From: Promerops cafer
Lineage: Eukaryota; Chordata; Aves; Passeriformes; Nectariniidae
Length of the DNA: 64,000 nucleotides
Assembly (NCBI GenBank): GCA_013398275.1
Contig: VZSE01013367.1
Coordinates: forward strand, 988,892 to 1,052,891
Direction: 5' to 3'
Part shown: one piece after another, positions 51,085 to 64,000 of the stretch
Layout: every line of letters begins with the position of its first letter
Numbering within the stretch: position 1 is the stretch's first letter
Translations under genes and position numbers: made by a program
The notes under the pieces: model-generated
Seen by the model: only the letters and a program-made list of their open reading frames with translations
Told to the model about the DNA's origin: nothing
The model's database searches: none

Positions 51085-54000
51085 CTGAGGAAAAAAGAGC
51101 CATCATGTTTTCACTACTCTGCATGTAAGGACTCCTGCCTATAAGGCACTGCTGCTTCCAAAAATTCTCTTAATATTTAGCCAGCTATGAATTTGTATTA
51201 AGTGGCTTTAGCAAGCACAACACCTGCTAGAGGTGCCATGTGCAAACAGCTTCCTGCTAAGAACTTACTTGAATATAGGCTGGGACTATATTGCAAGACA
51301 TTCTCTTGAGGAGAAAAAAAGGAAAGGAGAATAAAAACTCTAAACTGGAACATTTCTGTGGCTATTTAGCATTGAAGACAGGCAAAATAGCAGCAGGAAA
51401 AAAGCTGATTCCCATCGCTAATGAGATAATTATTTATTTGGATTTGTAGAGGCTTTAATACAGTAACACAAGGCTTACACTAAGCACATACATGCTGCAG
51501 TGACAACGGAATAGAAACAGACATGCAGTGCAACATCCAGAGAGGATAAAGGATTGATTGGGTGAGGTTGGAACTAGGATACATACTGATTCCATACAGT
51601 TACAATCCAAAAGGCCTGGGGGGAGTGAGATAGGTTCATTTCTTTCATCCTCACAGAAATGCAAGCTTTTCTTAGAGGACAAAAGGCCTCCTGCAAAAAG
51701 ACAGGAGCTCTTACAGCCCAGGCTTACATGGTAGGAGTTCAGCTGTGGCCTGCAACATGATAAGTACCAACAGAAGCTCACTAGCTTGCTTTGAAGTTTG
51801 AAAGCATTAGCGAGAAGGCAGCACCAACACACTTCTACACAAGGCTGAGGGGTTTTGCAGAGAGCAGGTGGCAGACTGACAGGACCACGAGGTTTCCTGA
51901 AGAGGCTACAACAGCCCAGCAATTCACACATTCTGTGCTCACATGACAGATGATGTATGACCCACTGAATCCTGACACTCTGGCTAATATAAGCTTCAAG
52001 CCTCAATGCCTGAGCTTCCCAAGTATCTATTGATCTCTGATATGTTTCTCTCAGCCACTCCTTCCAAATATTTCCTTTCAATTCCCAGAGCAGACTTCCC
52101 TTATATTTACTACCTACATCATATATAACTGGGATGTAAAAGATAATTGGTGTCTTTCATGCCAGGATTTGGAGTGTAGGTCATGGTTTGGGCAAGGGAG
52201 TTAACTGCAATCTCTTTGCTTCAGGAACACATCAAAACTTACAACCTAGATTCTTTAAACGTATCACAGCTTGCCTTGAATGTGTTGCTCCTTTCCCCAA
52301 AAGCTTTGTCACTGCAAACCCTTAAAACATTCAGAAATAAGAGAATTTACTCAAGCACTCTTTAAGCTATTCATTCAAGTTATATTATTAATTATAGAAA
52401 CTAACATCTGTTCCAACTCCTCCCATATCTACCTCCAGCTCAGAACCTGCAAAACACAAAATTCATCCTTTGATCCAAAAGAACATTTACGAAGCTCAGG
52501 ATTGACTGATTACTTCTAAAATGTAACAGTCAAGACAAAATGGAGGAGACAAAACTGATAAGTGATATAAACGAACAAAACTGATATAAACGATAACTCC
52601 ACTAAAACTGGACCTGCCAATAGCCAGATTTTGTGCCACAGAGATAATGTGCAATGACTGCAGTCTGCAGTACTGTGTGGACCACTGTCTAAATGGCAAC
52701 ATTTTAGTAATATTTCCCTGATTCTCATTTCTTTTTCTTTTGAGATATCTAGCAAGGGATCAACCGGTATGGAATTATAAATACTTAAGTCTGACTTTTT
52801 AAAAACGCACCAAGATTGCTGCCTTTCTCCAACCTTTGTCCAATTCAATGAACTGTCAAATTCTCTCATTTAGTTTCTAACTTGCTTTAATTCACTTTTT
52901 CAGTTTCAACCAATATACTGGACACAATACTGCCCAGGTAAACTTGGCTTAAATTACCCAGGAAAGCACTGTTGAAACAACACTATTAAACCTTTAGGAA
53001 GAACTAAATTTAAAAACAGCAAGCAAAACCACATAACTTTGGCTAAGACTTTTTTGGGGCACAATCTTGTACACAACTCCTTGCGGTTCCAATACCTTGT
53101 CTCCACATGACACAACAAAACAACACTTTTTTTCTAGACGCTATATTGAAAACACTGTTGCTTGACTAAGCAGATTTTATCCTCCTGGCCTGCAGAATCC
53201 TTCTGGATTAAATATGCTTCTGTTGGCTTCTATGGGTTTTCCTTATTTACAGACAGAAATCAAAGAAAATGCATTATTCTGCATTTATGCATTATGCTGC
53301 AAAACATAACTTCAACCTTCTACAATATAAACATACAATACTTGACAGCAGCAAGGTAGTATATTTGCCAGTCTTGGGGTCACTTTCATTAAGAGATATT
53401 TCATCTGCAGTTTTGTAAAGTTCCCACGTAACATGTTATCACGTGCTGATATTACACCTAAGGAGATGTTTGCCCTGGTACAGAACAGGCTGTTAGGATG
53501 TGAGACTCAATACACTGCTGCCATAGACATGCTCCAGCTCTCAGTCCATTTGCCATGCCCACGGGAATGTGTCACGGAGCATCTCCTATTCTCAGTCTCT
53601 GCCTGTTGGATGATTTATTAAAGCATGACAACGCTTCTGCACCCTGAAGCAGAAATTAGTTCTGCCTAAGGAAATTTCAACACCATAATGGAGGCTGCAA
53701 AACAGCTGCAGAGGACCTCACACCTTAGTGGATATTAAAGAGTTGACTTGGTAGGGAGACCGTATAAATACCCTAAACCAAATTAAAAGCTTTTTCAAAA
53801 CTTATACTGTTTTAGGCAAAGCCAAAAATAACCAGAAAAAAACCTCCACACCCCTAATGAAAATGAGGATTGTAGAGTCAGTACTCACAGACCTGCTTGT
53901 TTTCAATTCAGGATTATTGCTTGAACACTAATGATTGAATATTCATTTCTTCACATGTACAGACAACAGATTTAGGCACAGATGCACACACATGCAAATG

Positions 54001-57000
54001 GGAAATAGAAATTCCTGCCTGTGCCACCAGAAAAGGTTTGGTTTCATTCTGTCAGCCAGGCTGGTTGTGAGCAATCTTCTCACAGCTTGCTCAGAATTAT
54101 TTATGAGTTGCTTAGTTTAGAGACCTGGCCAAGATTCAGGCCTTCACTATGCACAGGAAATCTCAGCCTTTGGCATTATGGCCCATCCTTTGTAAGCAAG
54201 ATTCTGTCCTTCCAGCGGCTCTTTAGGCTACTCAGTGTTTTTGGCAAGAAACCCAGCATGTTCCTTTCTTTCAACTGTACTTTTCATAAAGACTGGGCCA
54301 GAATTCTCTCTTCTAAATCACTGACAGCATAAAACCTCTCTGCTGCAGTTTTTTGTACCAGAAAAGATACAGGTTTGCTTGTGAGACCATTTTCAGCAAA
54401 TCACGATGCGATTATGATTGGGATCCAGTCCAAAAGGGCTAGAACACCAATACATTCATCTCCAGGTTTTCTGGTTCCAAACTACCTTTCTACTCTAGTT
54501 CCCTTTTCCAATCCATTAGCTCTTTTCTGATGTAAGCAACCTTTATAAAATCAACTACTTACACCTGTACTAGAAACTAATGTCAGTGTACTAAAACACT
54601 AAATACTAATAAAATGTTAATGCATTTTTTCATGGATTATAACTTTATGAAATCCAGTCTCCATACAGAAGGGATGTGATTATCAGCTCTTACAAGAAAG
54701 GAGAGAGCTGGCTTCTGTCTCCATTTCAAAATAATTTTAAGCGAATTCCAAGGACTGAAGTTGCAGACAAGATCAGGCCCCATAACACCAGTCACTGAAG
54801 ATCTCATAGTTACAAAGAACTACAGGACAAACGGCAAGTCTGTACTAAAAGAATGACACATTAGGCTTACATTTCTATTTCAACTGAAGCCTTCTTCCAA
54901 TGGCACAGCTGGACACTTGCTTGATACCAATTCCCGTGTGACAGGCAACAGTATCAATTCATGAAGTACACTGGTTTTCTCCATATATCACTCACTAAGC
55001 AGGCACTTTTGAAATACTTGAAAAGTGTCTACATCCCATTGAAAGGCAGTGCAAACTAGGCTCAAATGATTGTGTAAATGAAGCTTCAGCATTCATGAGA
55101 GAACTGATAGGATCACAGCAGAAATCAGTATGTCTGGAGGTCTAGCAAACTGAGAAAAAAATTACTTTCCTACTAAACAAGGAAACAAGCTGACAGTGAA
55201 AGTACTTTGCATCCTTTCCTGTAAAGACTGGAGCTAAGGAGGAACAAGAACCATTGCTGGCAATAAGGGAACTCAGTGCATTTATAAATCAGTGCTCCCA
55301 CCTTGCCATAGAATGCAAGACAACCTTGGGCAGCAGTTTCTTTCCCACAGGGCATTCAGATGGTATGACAAGTCTAGGAAGTTTTCAGTACAAATCCTTG
55401 GTGAGCACCAGCTGCTAGAAAGTAGTTGGCATAGTAACTAATGATTTTGTCTAGTGTGGCAGCTCCCAGCATCCTGCTGACTTATGTTCAGGCACTCAGA
55501 AAAACATAGAACATTTTCTTTGGCACACTACGTGCTTCTTCCATCCCTAACAATAGGTCCTAGATTGGGGCTGGCTACAGAGCAATGATAAACAGAGTGG
55601 GATGAAGCCCAGGACGCTGGGGTCCTGGCTGGGATGCAGGAGTTTTGGGCCTCTCACTTGCCTCGAGGCCTTTCTTTGTCTTTCTTCCTCTTTTCTTCCC
55701 CTCAGCTTCAAAAGCAATAAATTAAAAACTGAAAAACAGAGCAACTAGTCTTTGAGAATGGTTCGCTCCTGGCCTCTGCTGTTATCAGAAGTGTCTATGA
55801 AAGAGTGACTTTGGTGCTGTTTAGTCAGCAAGAGTCTACATTTTAGCAAGGACTGTAGCTCTGATTGCTGGAACATGCAAGCCTCTAAAAACCTCCTGCT
55901 TTGTAACATACCATGAGCTGTGTTACAAAGGTAAAGAAAAATAGTTTCACAAAACACCAGGTGTGAACAAAGCATTTTGAATATTCCTATAACACCTAAG
56001 CCTGGGATTTTGGAGATCTGAGGCACTGGGAGCTGTCCAGAACTCGCCATGGTACAGGTACCTGGAGACAGGGAAGGGGCAGGAAGCAGCTGGCCGGTAT
56101 GAAATGAGGATGTCATCACCTGACCTGCAATCTACTTTTGTACTCTTCAAGAGAAGCTAAGGAAAAGCTTTAGAAGTTAATGAGCAGCTTGTTAAGGCTG
56201 CACTGGCACAAGAAACTTGCAGAACTGATTCTGGGTTCAAATCCGGTTCGAAGCAAAAAGTACAGTCTCCCATGATAGACATGGTGCAAAGATGCAGGAG
56301 AGTTTCTGTCACAGACCATCAATTAAACTTTCCTCTATTATTGATGAGGCATCATGAAATAGTTTCAGCCTTAGTTCTTCAGCTCCCCCTTTTCCCAGCA
56401 GCTCAAGCTACTTTTACCTACAGAAGGGGCTCTTACCATCTGTATATTTGTGTCACGAGAAAACAGAAGATGTATAATACCCATGTGCAAAACCTTAGGA
56501 CTGAGTTGATATAGGTAAAAAGCATGAAAAGTTTTGTGCATTTAACTACAATTTCCAAATCCATTCACAGGTCAACTGTAAGAGCTACCAGAGGCACAAT
56601 TCAAGCATTCCAGAACATTTTAATATGCATAGTATCTAGTAAATGTCAGGAGTCCCCCTCTACTATTCTCACAATTCCCCCTTTCAGCTGAGAGAACTGA
56701 TATTGTTACAAGAATTTTACTCAGAAACAAATACATGAGCAAAGGCATCCAGCTTATCTCCTTGTGGTGCAGGATCAACATGTTTCAGTGGCTGTAGGAG
56801 TCCATGTGTCACACTCAGCTGCACAACTCCACAAGCAGGTACGCATTCAGCATCAAGAATTTCCCCCAACATTCCCAATTAAACTTAAATTTTCACTGTT
56901 TTATTATATGACATTCCTCTTATTTCAGGACTAAACCTTCACTACTAGAACTATGCCTCCTTTGAGCTCAGCCAGCCTTGGCAGACTTAGCTCCCTTCTT

Positions 57001-60000
57001 TTTCCTCAACTCAGTCCCTTCTGGCCTTGATTGCACATTGCTTTTCTGTGAACTTTTTCCACTTTATTATTCCAGATGTGCATGCACAATAGCTATACAA
57101 GGAAAGCCCACCGCCTTCTTGCTCCTTCACTTTTTTCTACAACTACTATCAAAGTCCACAGGCTTCCTTCTTTTCTGGTATATGTTGCTGGATAATTTAT
57201 TTTCTGCACCCTAGCTTCTGAAAATTATTCTTGCTGTTTCCTCACCATTGATAAACCTGGCTTTGGAACATAAGTACTTTCTTATAACAAAGGCAATGGA
57301 GATCAGGAAATCCTTTTAAATCCTAGGTCTCCATATACAGGGAAGCTCATGAATGTTAGGTGTCTAACCTGCTAGGTTAGAAATGAGGTGCATCAAAACA
57401 GCCTTCTGATAGTCTAGGAGGGGAAGGGCAGAATGAGATTATGGAGCACTGGAAAATCTCTTCAGGAAAGGCCTAACCTATCTCAGATACTCCTGGATTT
57501 ACCTGGCATTATCAATCAGAAGCTCTAAGCATGCCAGTCTCAGCAAATTAAATCAAATATTTACCCTTCAGTGGAGACAATTTTTGTTGGGCCCCTAGTA
57601 GCATCCCTGGCTGCATGCCTGTTACAAAATACTGTCAGTCTCTCTGATCTGGGGAATAGCTGGCAGGTAAACAAAAAACACTTTTTTTTTTTTTCTTCTC
57701 TGTACACATGGCAGCTCTGAAATTCACTAGCAGAAAGGCTGAATCAAGAAGATAACCAACAGCCAACTGTCTGCAAAGTCCAGTGTCTTCATCCTGTTGT
57801 GGCTCATCAGGTCACTGGAAAGGTAATGAAGTTAACCGAGAATATCTCCTCCAAGTGATACAGACTAACAAAATCACATAGCCTTTCTACCCTCAATTAG
57901 TACAAGCACAGGGTTGAGCTTTACTGAGTGGAAGGCTCTTCTGGCTTCATGTTTCTTGCACGTATTTCCACACCTGCAAACACAGTTAGAGCCTGCAAAA
58001 ATATTTTAACAGCAAGACATATATACAGTAAGACTAAAACAGAAACCTGGTATCATTTTGCTGTCATAAGGAAGTTTTGGGGAGGATTACCTGCTTAACT
58101 CTGACATGCAACTGCCTGAACTGTGTTGTGTGGTCCCACACACCCTACCCCCAATTTTAAAGTGTTAATTATTTAAGGAAGTTCAGACAGAGCAGGGCAG
58201 ACCCAATTAATTTACTCACTGTACCATCTGGATCCATTTTTATTATGGTAAGTCATTCAGACTAAGAACATGTGTTAAGTGCCATCTTAAATTTGATCAC
58301 TTATCCTAGTCCAGGCAGAGTTTCTGGTGTGAATATACACACTTCACAGAATCCAAAGTACCGGAAGATTAGATGCAGTATTGCACCACTTATAGATGGG
58401 AAAGGTACTCCTCATTGAGGAGGTTCCACTGTAAAAGCCTAGCATGAATCAAGTGGACCAACTTGATGAACATGAGTTGTAATGACACTCTTCTACTTTT
58501 TCTTTCACTGTAGACAAGTTTATTGGAAACCAAACTGAAAAAGACTTACAGGCTCTATTTATTTCTAGACATAAAGTCTTTTTTAGTGCTTTATGCAAGC
58601 AGATTTTGTATTTCACGGGTGGATAGCAGAAGTAGCACACAAGGATGAAAACAGTAAATGGGCACTGTTATCTGTCTAGAATATGCTTTTGACTGAATTA
58701 AAGTCACTAATCTCTCCTGAAAACCCATATTCCTTACCTCTCTCTAGAGAGGCAGGGGTTAAGTCAGGACCACTAAATTAGCCCTGCACCCCGGAATTCC
58801 TTTGAAAAGCCGCTCATAGAGTTTACAGGGAAAGAGTGAGCCTCTAGCTGCTGTCCCAGCCAACATTTGGTTCCTATTACAGTGAATAAATCTCCCCCTC
58901 CTCCTTTTCTTTTCTTACCCCCTTTTAATATTAAAAGTCCATCAAACACATTTTTTTCCCTTTCACATTTTCCATTAAGCTTCCTCCTGCACAAGCTTTC
59001 CCAGAGCGTGGTGCTCTTTGCTATATGTGCTCAAGCAGCAGCTGCAAGATCCCAATGAGTAAGAAAAGGGGGAATGAGGCTGCTCTTTAAATCCCAAGAG
59101 GAAAGTGAAAAGTTACAATTAGGCTAAACAGGTGAAATCTAGAGCACTTGAGAAGAATAAACAGACAAACAAAAAACAGGCTGTTGAGTTTTGCAGGGTT
59201 AGGATTCATGAGATGTGGCAGAGTACGCAAAGCCCTGCCCTGCCCAGAGCTAAATGCCCCTGCTGCCTTCAGTATCCCAAAAGACATAGCATTGGATGGT
59301 GTTACACTAGAGGGCCTTAAGGATTCCTTAGGGTTGTGCTGTCCAGATCTCATACCACTTGAGGCTCAAATAAAATTTTTAGTGCCATATGACCAAGTAG
59401 TAGAGACATCTCATGCACTCTTTGCCTATTTTTTTGTCTAAATATTAAATATCTAGTATATTGAAACCTCCAAACAGCATGTCAAGCCTCTAGATTTCAC
59501 AAAATTTGCACTGAAATTAATTAAAGCAACTAACTTGGCTTAACACCCAGTACAACTATCACCTTGTTTTGTGGTAGGTGAAGACTTATGAGTGTCTTTT
59601 AGAGAAGACTTGATAAATCCAGCAGCTTAGATGGTCTGTCTATGGGGACAATGCAGCTGAAGTATACAGTTGCCTGACATCATGACTATACATTTCAAGA
59701 ATTACAGCCAGATAAGAGAACTTCACAAAAGAAGCAATGTCTCTACATTTATAATCTATATACCTAAAGGGAAGGCTAGAATCTGTTCTGCACTTCCTGA
59801 GAAAACATCTACAAATTCACCTAATCAGGGATTGTGGAAAGTGTCACCTGAAAGCCAGCTGGCCACAGTTATATTAAGATAAATGTTCCAGGTGAAAGAG
59901 GTAGAGAAACAGCATGGCACCAGTAAGATGCATCTGCTGTGCTACCATTCAGTAACTCAACTGAAGCTGTGTAACATCTAGCTGCTGAAATAAAGTAAAA

Positions 60001-63000
60001 GAAAACAAAAAATACAAGACAAGAACTGAAGGTCACTTCTCTGGGTCCTTGCTGAGAGGCTGGAGGCTTGTGGTTAACAGTCTCTTCTTTCTGAAGAACT
60101 CCCCAAGCACTGATACAAGGGCAAAGTAAAGGTCCTAGAGAGACCTTTACCCTTAAACAACTGAATTTTCTCAACCTACATCCAATGTAATGAAGCTGAG
60201 TTAGTTTCCCAATAAAAAGATAGACTCGCACAGACCCCTAAGTTAGACAATACCCACATGCTGGCCAAAGTGGTGCCTCTAGCATTCTTATCTGCCCTGT
60301 GTTACAAACTCAATTCAATATGTATACATAGTTTCTTCTTTCCTTGTCCCTCAAGTGAATTTCTATAAGGTAACAAGGTATAACACAAAATAGATTGTAT
60401 CTGAGAGTGATCCCACCTGTTAAATTGAATTTTTTTCCTCCTCAGGTTCATCTTGCAGTTCATTTATGCTGGAGCTAAGGGAGAATTCTTTTACCTCCAC
60501 CTCCTGTACACAGATCAACTCACCTGCTGCAGCTCCCTGAATATTTAACAGTGGACTAGAGGAAGAAGTGACTATGTCTGTGACAGCACACCCTTCCTAA
60601 AGTCTGTAACAAAGTAGCTAAGGAAAATATAAACAGGGGATGTTGGTGGAACATGCTCAGATACACAGAGAGAATCTAGCATGGGTTGTTAGCTATTGAA
60701 GAAGCTAGCCCAGTGACTGTGTATGCTGCATAGGCAAGACCATCCTATCCCACACACTGCAGGAAATTAAAAAATATAAGAAAAAAGGCTACTTAGAGAG
60801 AGACCACAGACAGATACTATCATGATACAGAATTCTGTCAGCGAGGCAGCTAAAACAAATGGGATGGGAACTGCCTGGCAGTGCGGTCATAGAGCATTTT
60901 ATTCTGTCATCAGTCTCAATAACCAGAGGCAAGAGACACAGTAAAGATGACAAGCTCACACACGCCACAGCAGCCAAAAGTTCCCTGTTACAGAACATTT
61001 CAAAGTTTTTTAGCCAATAGCATACTGCAAAAGCTTACAGACATTTGCTCTAGCGAATCACTAAAAGCACACATACACCTGCTTCTAACAATGCTTGCTT
61101 GTACGCTAAGAAATAATCCATTATTAAACTTAGAACTTTCTACTATCTTGCTAAGCATATTTTTCTACTTCCTTACATCCTGACTCTGCTAAACTCACAA
61201 ACTCAAACTATTGTTCATGTCCTTGTGGCATCCGTCCTTGTATCTATTTGCTTCCTGACTTGCTTTGCAAAGCTTTAGGATTTTCTGCTCTCTATACCTT
61301 CTCAGGATCCTCTGCTTTTTACATTTCCCACAGAGTTTCAGCCATCCTAAGAGCAGCATGGCACATTGACACCAAAGCAACACCAGGGGTGTGGTTCTAG
61401 TTGTTTTATGGCTTTTTTTTGTTTAATCATTGCAAGCCTCATTGATGGCCATAAAGCACTGTATTTGTATTGTAAAAAGTAAGTGCTATTTTTCCCTCAC
61501 TCCACCCAACTTCCTTAGAGGTAATGGAAGATACTTTATAGAAGTGCTTATTATTTCAACCAAGGTAGCACAAATTCCTAGCGATAATTTCCTCAGGCTA
61601 AAAGGGACAGAGGTTTTCCAGGTCTGTAGTGTTCCTTCTAAGAATCCTCAAGAGACACCCTACTTGGAGGAAACTACTTTTCAGAAAAGAGCAAATATGT
61701 TGTGTTTCGTTGATAGCTAAAATGCAGCCTAAGAAAAAACTTCAGAACAGAATGGCAGGTTCCATTTTGATTTAGGTGTTATTGATTTTTAACATGGGAA
61801 GAGAAAAAAATTTAGAAATCCTATAGCCAGCACTAGAACAAAGACAAAAAACCAATAGTGACATTTCCTTCCCAAAAACTTCTATACACCTGTCCCCCTT
61901 TATTGCCTGGGAGATGACATACCAGAATTGTATTATAAAGAACTGCAAGAAAAGACTTTAGAAAGGCTTGTATTTATTTATAGAGCCTTACCTGGAAAAA
62001 TTAGTACTGCAGAGAATCTCCCCGTTTTTCTGGATTTTGTCCTCCAGAGATAAATACCACAGAAGTGTATTGCCTTGCCAAAAGAGACCGTTCCAGTTTA
62101 CCACAATTTTGGCTTCTTTGTTTTAAACTACACAGAATACAGTCCCCCTTCCACTCCTACTATTGGGATCTATCTGCCTCTTCACCTGAAAACAGAGCAC
62201 AGCCTCCAGCATTTCCAGTAAACCAATATTTCAACAAGCAAAATCAGAGAGGAGTTCACATTATCACAAAGAAGTTCAATATTAATAGAATAAATTGAGT
62301 TACAGCATCTTATTTCTGGCAGTGAAGAGTTAAGTGAGTAAAGTGGAAATTCCCAGTGAACTGCCCTCAGCAGATATAGCAGAGTGCTGTCTGTTCCTGC
62401 TTTAACAGAGGCTTTATATGGAGCCTTGGTTTAGCCACCACATTTCTCTGTCTACCTCAATCCTTATTGGAAAGATGATACAGTCCCTCTAGACTAAGCA
62501 AGGAATTCTGGTGCACCATACATGTAAATCTCTGCCTACTTTATGTAGTCATTACAGAACAAAAGACTAAAATTACTACCATTATTTTGGAAGCAGACAT
62601 AAAACAGAAGAGGTGAGGAAGAAGCAATTAAAAAGGCAAAGAAAGCTGAAGTGAAACAAATTTCTTACTCTAACAGGCCAAATTAAGTCCAAGGTACTTC
62701 ACTGGCACGAGACACAAGGCACTATAACTCAAAGTGTAAAATATAACAAAGCAACACTATTGCTAATGCCCCTACTCTTGGTTTATTTTATTTTCTTCTC
62801 TCCATTCTGGCAGTGTAAAGAAGAAAACAATGCATGAAGGCTGGGGCCACAAGTGCTGCATAGGGCTGAGGCACTGTATCTAGCAGCTGCTAGAACAGAA
62901 CATCAAAGTCTCAGCTCCCTTTGAAAACCCATCAGGCAAGAACCACTCCACCCCTTCAGCTTCTTTAGGAGCTGGTACACGTAACCACTTCAGCGTGTTT

Positions 63001-64000
63001 GGCAATTCTACAACCACTTCCAAAACAGGTGGTGCAGTGGAAAATCATGGGAGAGCCCCAAATCATTCAGTTATCTCCTTTTCCCCAGCAGGCAGCAACA
63101 CACATGCTGACCAAGGCGGCGAGCTGACAGAAAACAATTAAGCACCGAGAACAGGAGATTTCTAATTAAACCTCTGAAATGACAGAAAATGCTCAGGCTT
63201 ATCTTGGTAAACTCCGTCAACAAAATCTTTCTCCAGGAAACTGATACATCTGATGACAGACAAAGTCTGTCATTAGAGGAAGATGAGTAAAAGGATGTTA
63301 AGATAATTATACTGTATAGTACCATGAGATGAGACAGCACATTTTAAAACTCAGTTCCCAGACTTGTCCAGTGTTCCTTGAAAGATACTTCTCTGTCAGA
63401 TCCTGTCTGCAGAATATGTTCAAGTTGCACAAAACTTACTTGATCACCCACTGCCTGAAGTATTTTTCATGAGATTTCTGTCTCTACCTACAACTGTAGG
63501 ATAGGAGGTAAGAGACTGTAAGTACTAGTTTTGTTTGCAACACCTAGGAAAAAAGTTTTTATATTATCTCCATTTGACCAGGCACCTGTATGTGTGATGT
63601 TTTCCCCTCCAGCATGGACAGAGAAGTCTATGATGCAGTTGTGCCAACTCTGCTGGTCATCCCAACTGCATACTGTATCTGTCTTTTCCCCTTAGGGTTT
63701 GAGAATCTAGGAATAGTGCTGGTTCCTGAGAGATGCAATTTTGCTGGATTCATTAATGACAGATTTTGGGTAAGCCTTTCAATTGATAGGTCTTTTTGGA
63801 CTGCATTCATATATACAATACATGAATATTTCTACTGACTCTGAAAACCAAAAGCCAAGAGTAGGTATCTTCAGAGGAAGTGCAATAGCTTTCATTTGTG
63901 GAATTTGTGGTTAAACATGAAAAAAGTTACGCAATCCTATATTCCATTCCAACCCAATCCCTTTTTCTAGAGCCAAAATGAAATTGTTTCCTACAAGTAC
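51085..64000 (-). other. TTLL5: TTLL5 intron running off the right edge
   Basis: At least 12.9 kb with no further recognisable TTLL5 exon. The preceding human segment (the LLTQQVTNLNLATG region) was looked for on the - strand and not found. The stretch holds several unexplained open or exon-like segments, reported as findings: 51455-52081 (-), 57565-57659 (-), 60420-60548 (both strands), 62884-63141 (+) and 63613-63769 (+). A 13-base T run lies at 57682-57694. No mobile element is recognised. Confidence 0.7.
57682..57694. repeat. Poly(T) run of 13 bases
   Basis: Thirteen consecutive T on the + strand (A on the - strand), following an ACAAAAAACAC stretch. It could be a decayed poly(A) tail of an old retroposed sequence or a simple homopolymer. 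No neighbouring element supports either reading. Confidence 0.5.

Noticed and set aside
56120..56156. 37-base - strand micro-exon (SLEEYKSRLQV) with splice-like borders
   Set aside because: Its end phase fits exon 50910-51084, but the segment does not match the human TTLL5 sequence expected there, the donor GTGATG is weak, and very short frames arise easily by chance.
56230..56255. tRNA-like B box (GGTTCAAATCC) suggesting a tRNA gene or tRNA-derived SINE
   Set aside because: No A box or cloverleaf arms can be paired around it and no SINE body or tail follows. At most a decayed MIR-like scrap.
59087..59441. Overlapping ~90-codon frames on both strands
   Set aside because: No paired splice sites, no resemblance to TTLL5 or any family I know. 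Considered composition-driven.

Overview
The window is vertebrate genomic DNA, almost certainly from a bird. The reasons are a spliced TGFB3 gene whose protein is close to the chicken form as I remember it, a CR1-type LINE (the main LINE family of birds), short introns, and a moderately AT-rich background with a CpG-rich island only at the first exon. There is no bacterial, plasmid or phage content. One undetermined base sits at 737.

Positions 1 to about 14,210 hold TGFB3 on the + strand. The window opens inside its 5' leader. All seven coding exons are present with GT-AG borders and matching phases: 248-599, 5942-6105, 7396-7525, 9021-9128, 9923-10094, 10576-10729 and 13058-13216. Together they encode an intact 412-residue pre-pro-TGF-beta3. 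The 3' UTR ends at a poly(A) signal at 14184-14189. The leader carries a 27-codon uORF and an in-frame upstream AUG.

Positions about 14,900 to 64,000 belong to TTLL5, a tubulin polyglutamylase, on the - strand and convergent with TGFB3. This is the same neighbour arrangement as in human. Only C-terminal exons fall in the window. Three are recognised with confidence (50910-51084, 43468-43688, 36396-36481). A fourth, terminal coding exon (14911-15014) is proposed from splice phase and reading frame. The catalytic TTL exons lie beyond the right edge. The rest of this half is intronic.

A 5'-truncated, frameshifted CR1 LINE lies on the - strand at about 18,356-19,172, and an older CR1 remnant lies on the + strand in TGFB3 intron 6. 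The remaining intron sequence holds simple repeats, a few perfect hairpins and several unexplained exon-like open frames, which are listed as findings. I saw no clear evidence of a wholly new biological system. The points most worth checking are the bird-type C-terminus of TTLL5, the translational control signals in the TGFB3 leader, and the exon-like segment at 63613-63769 on the + strand.
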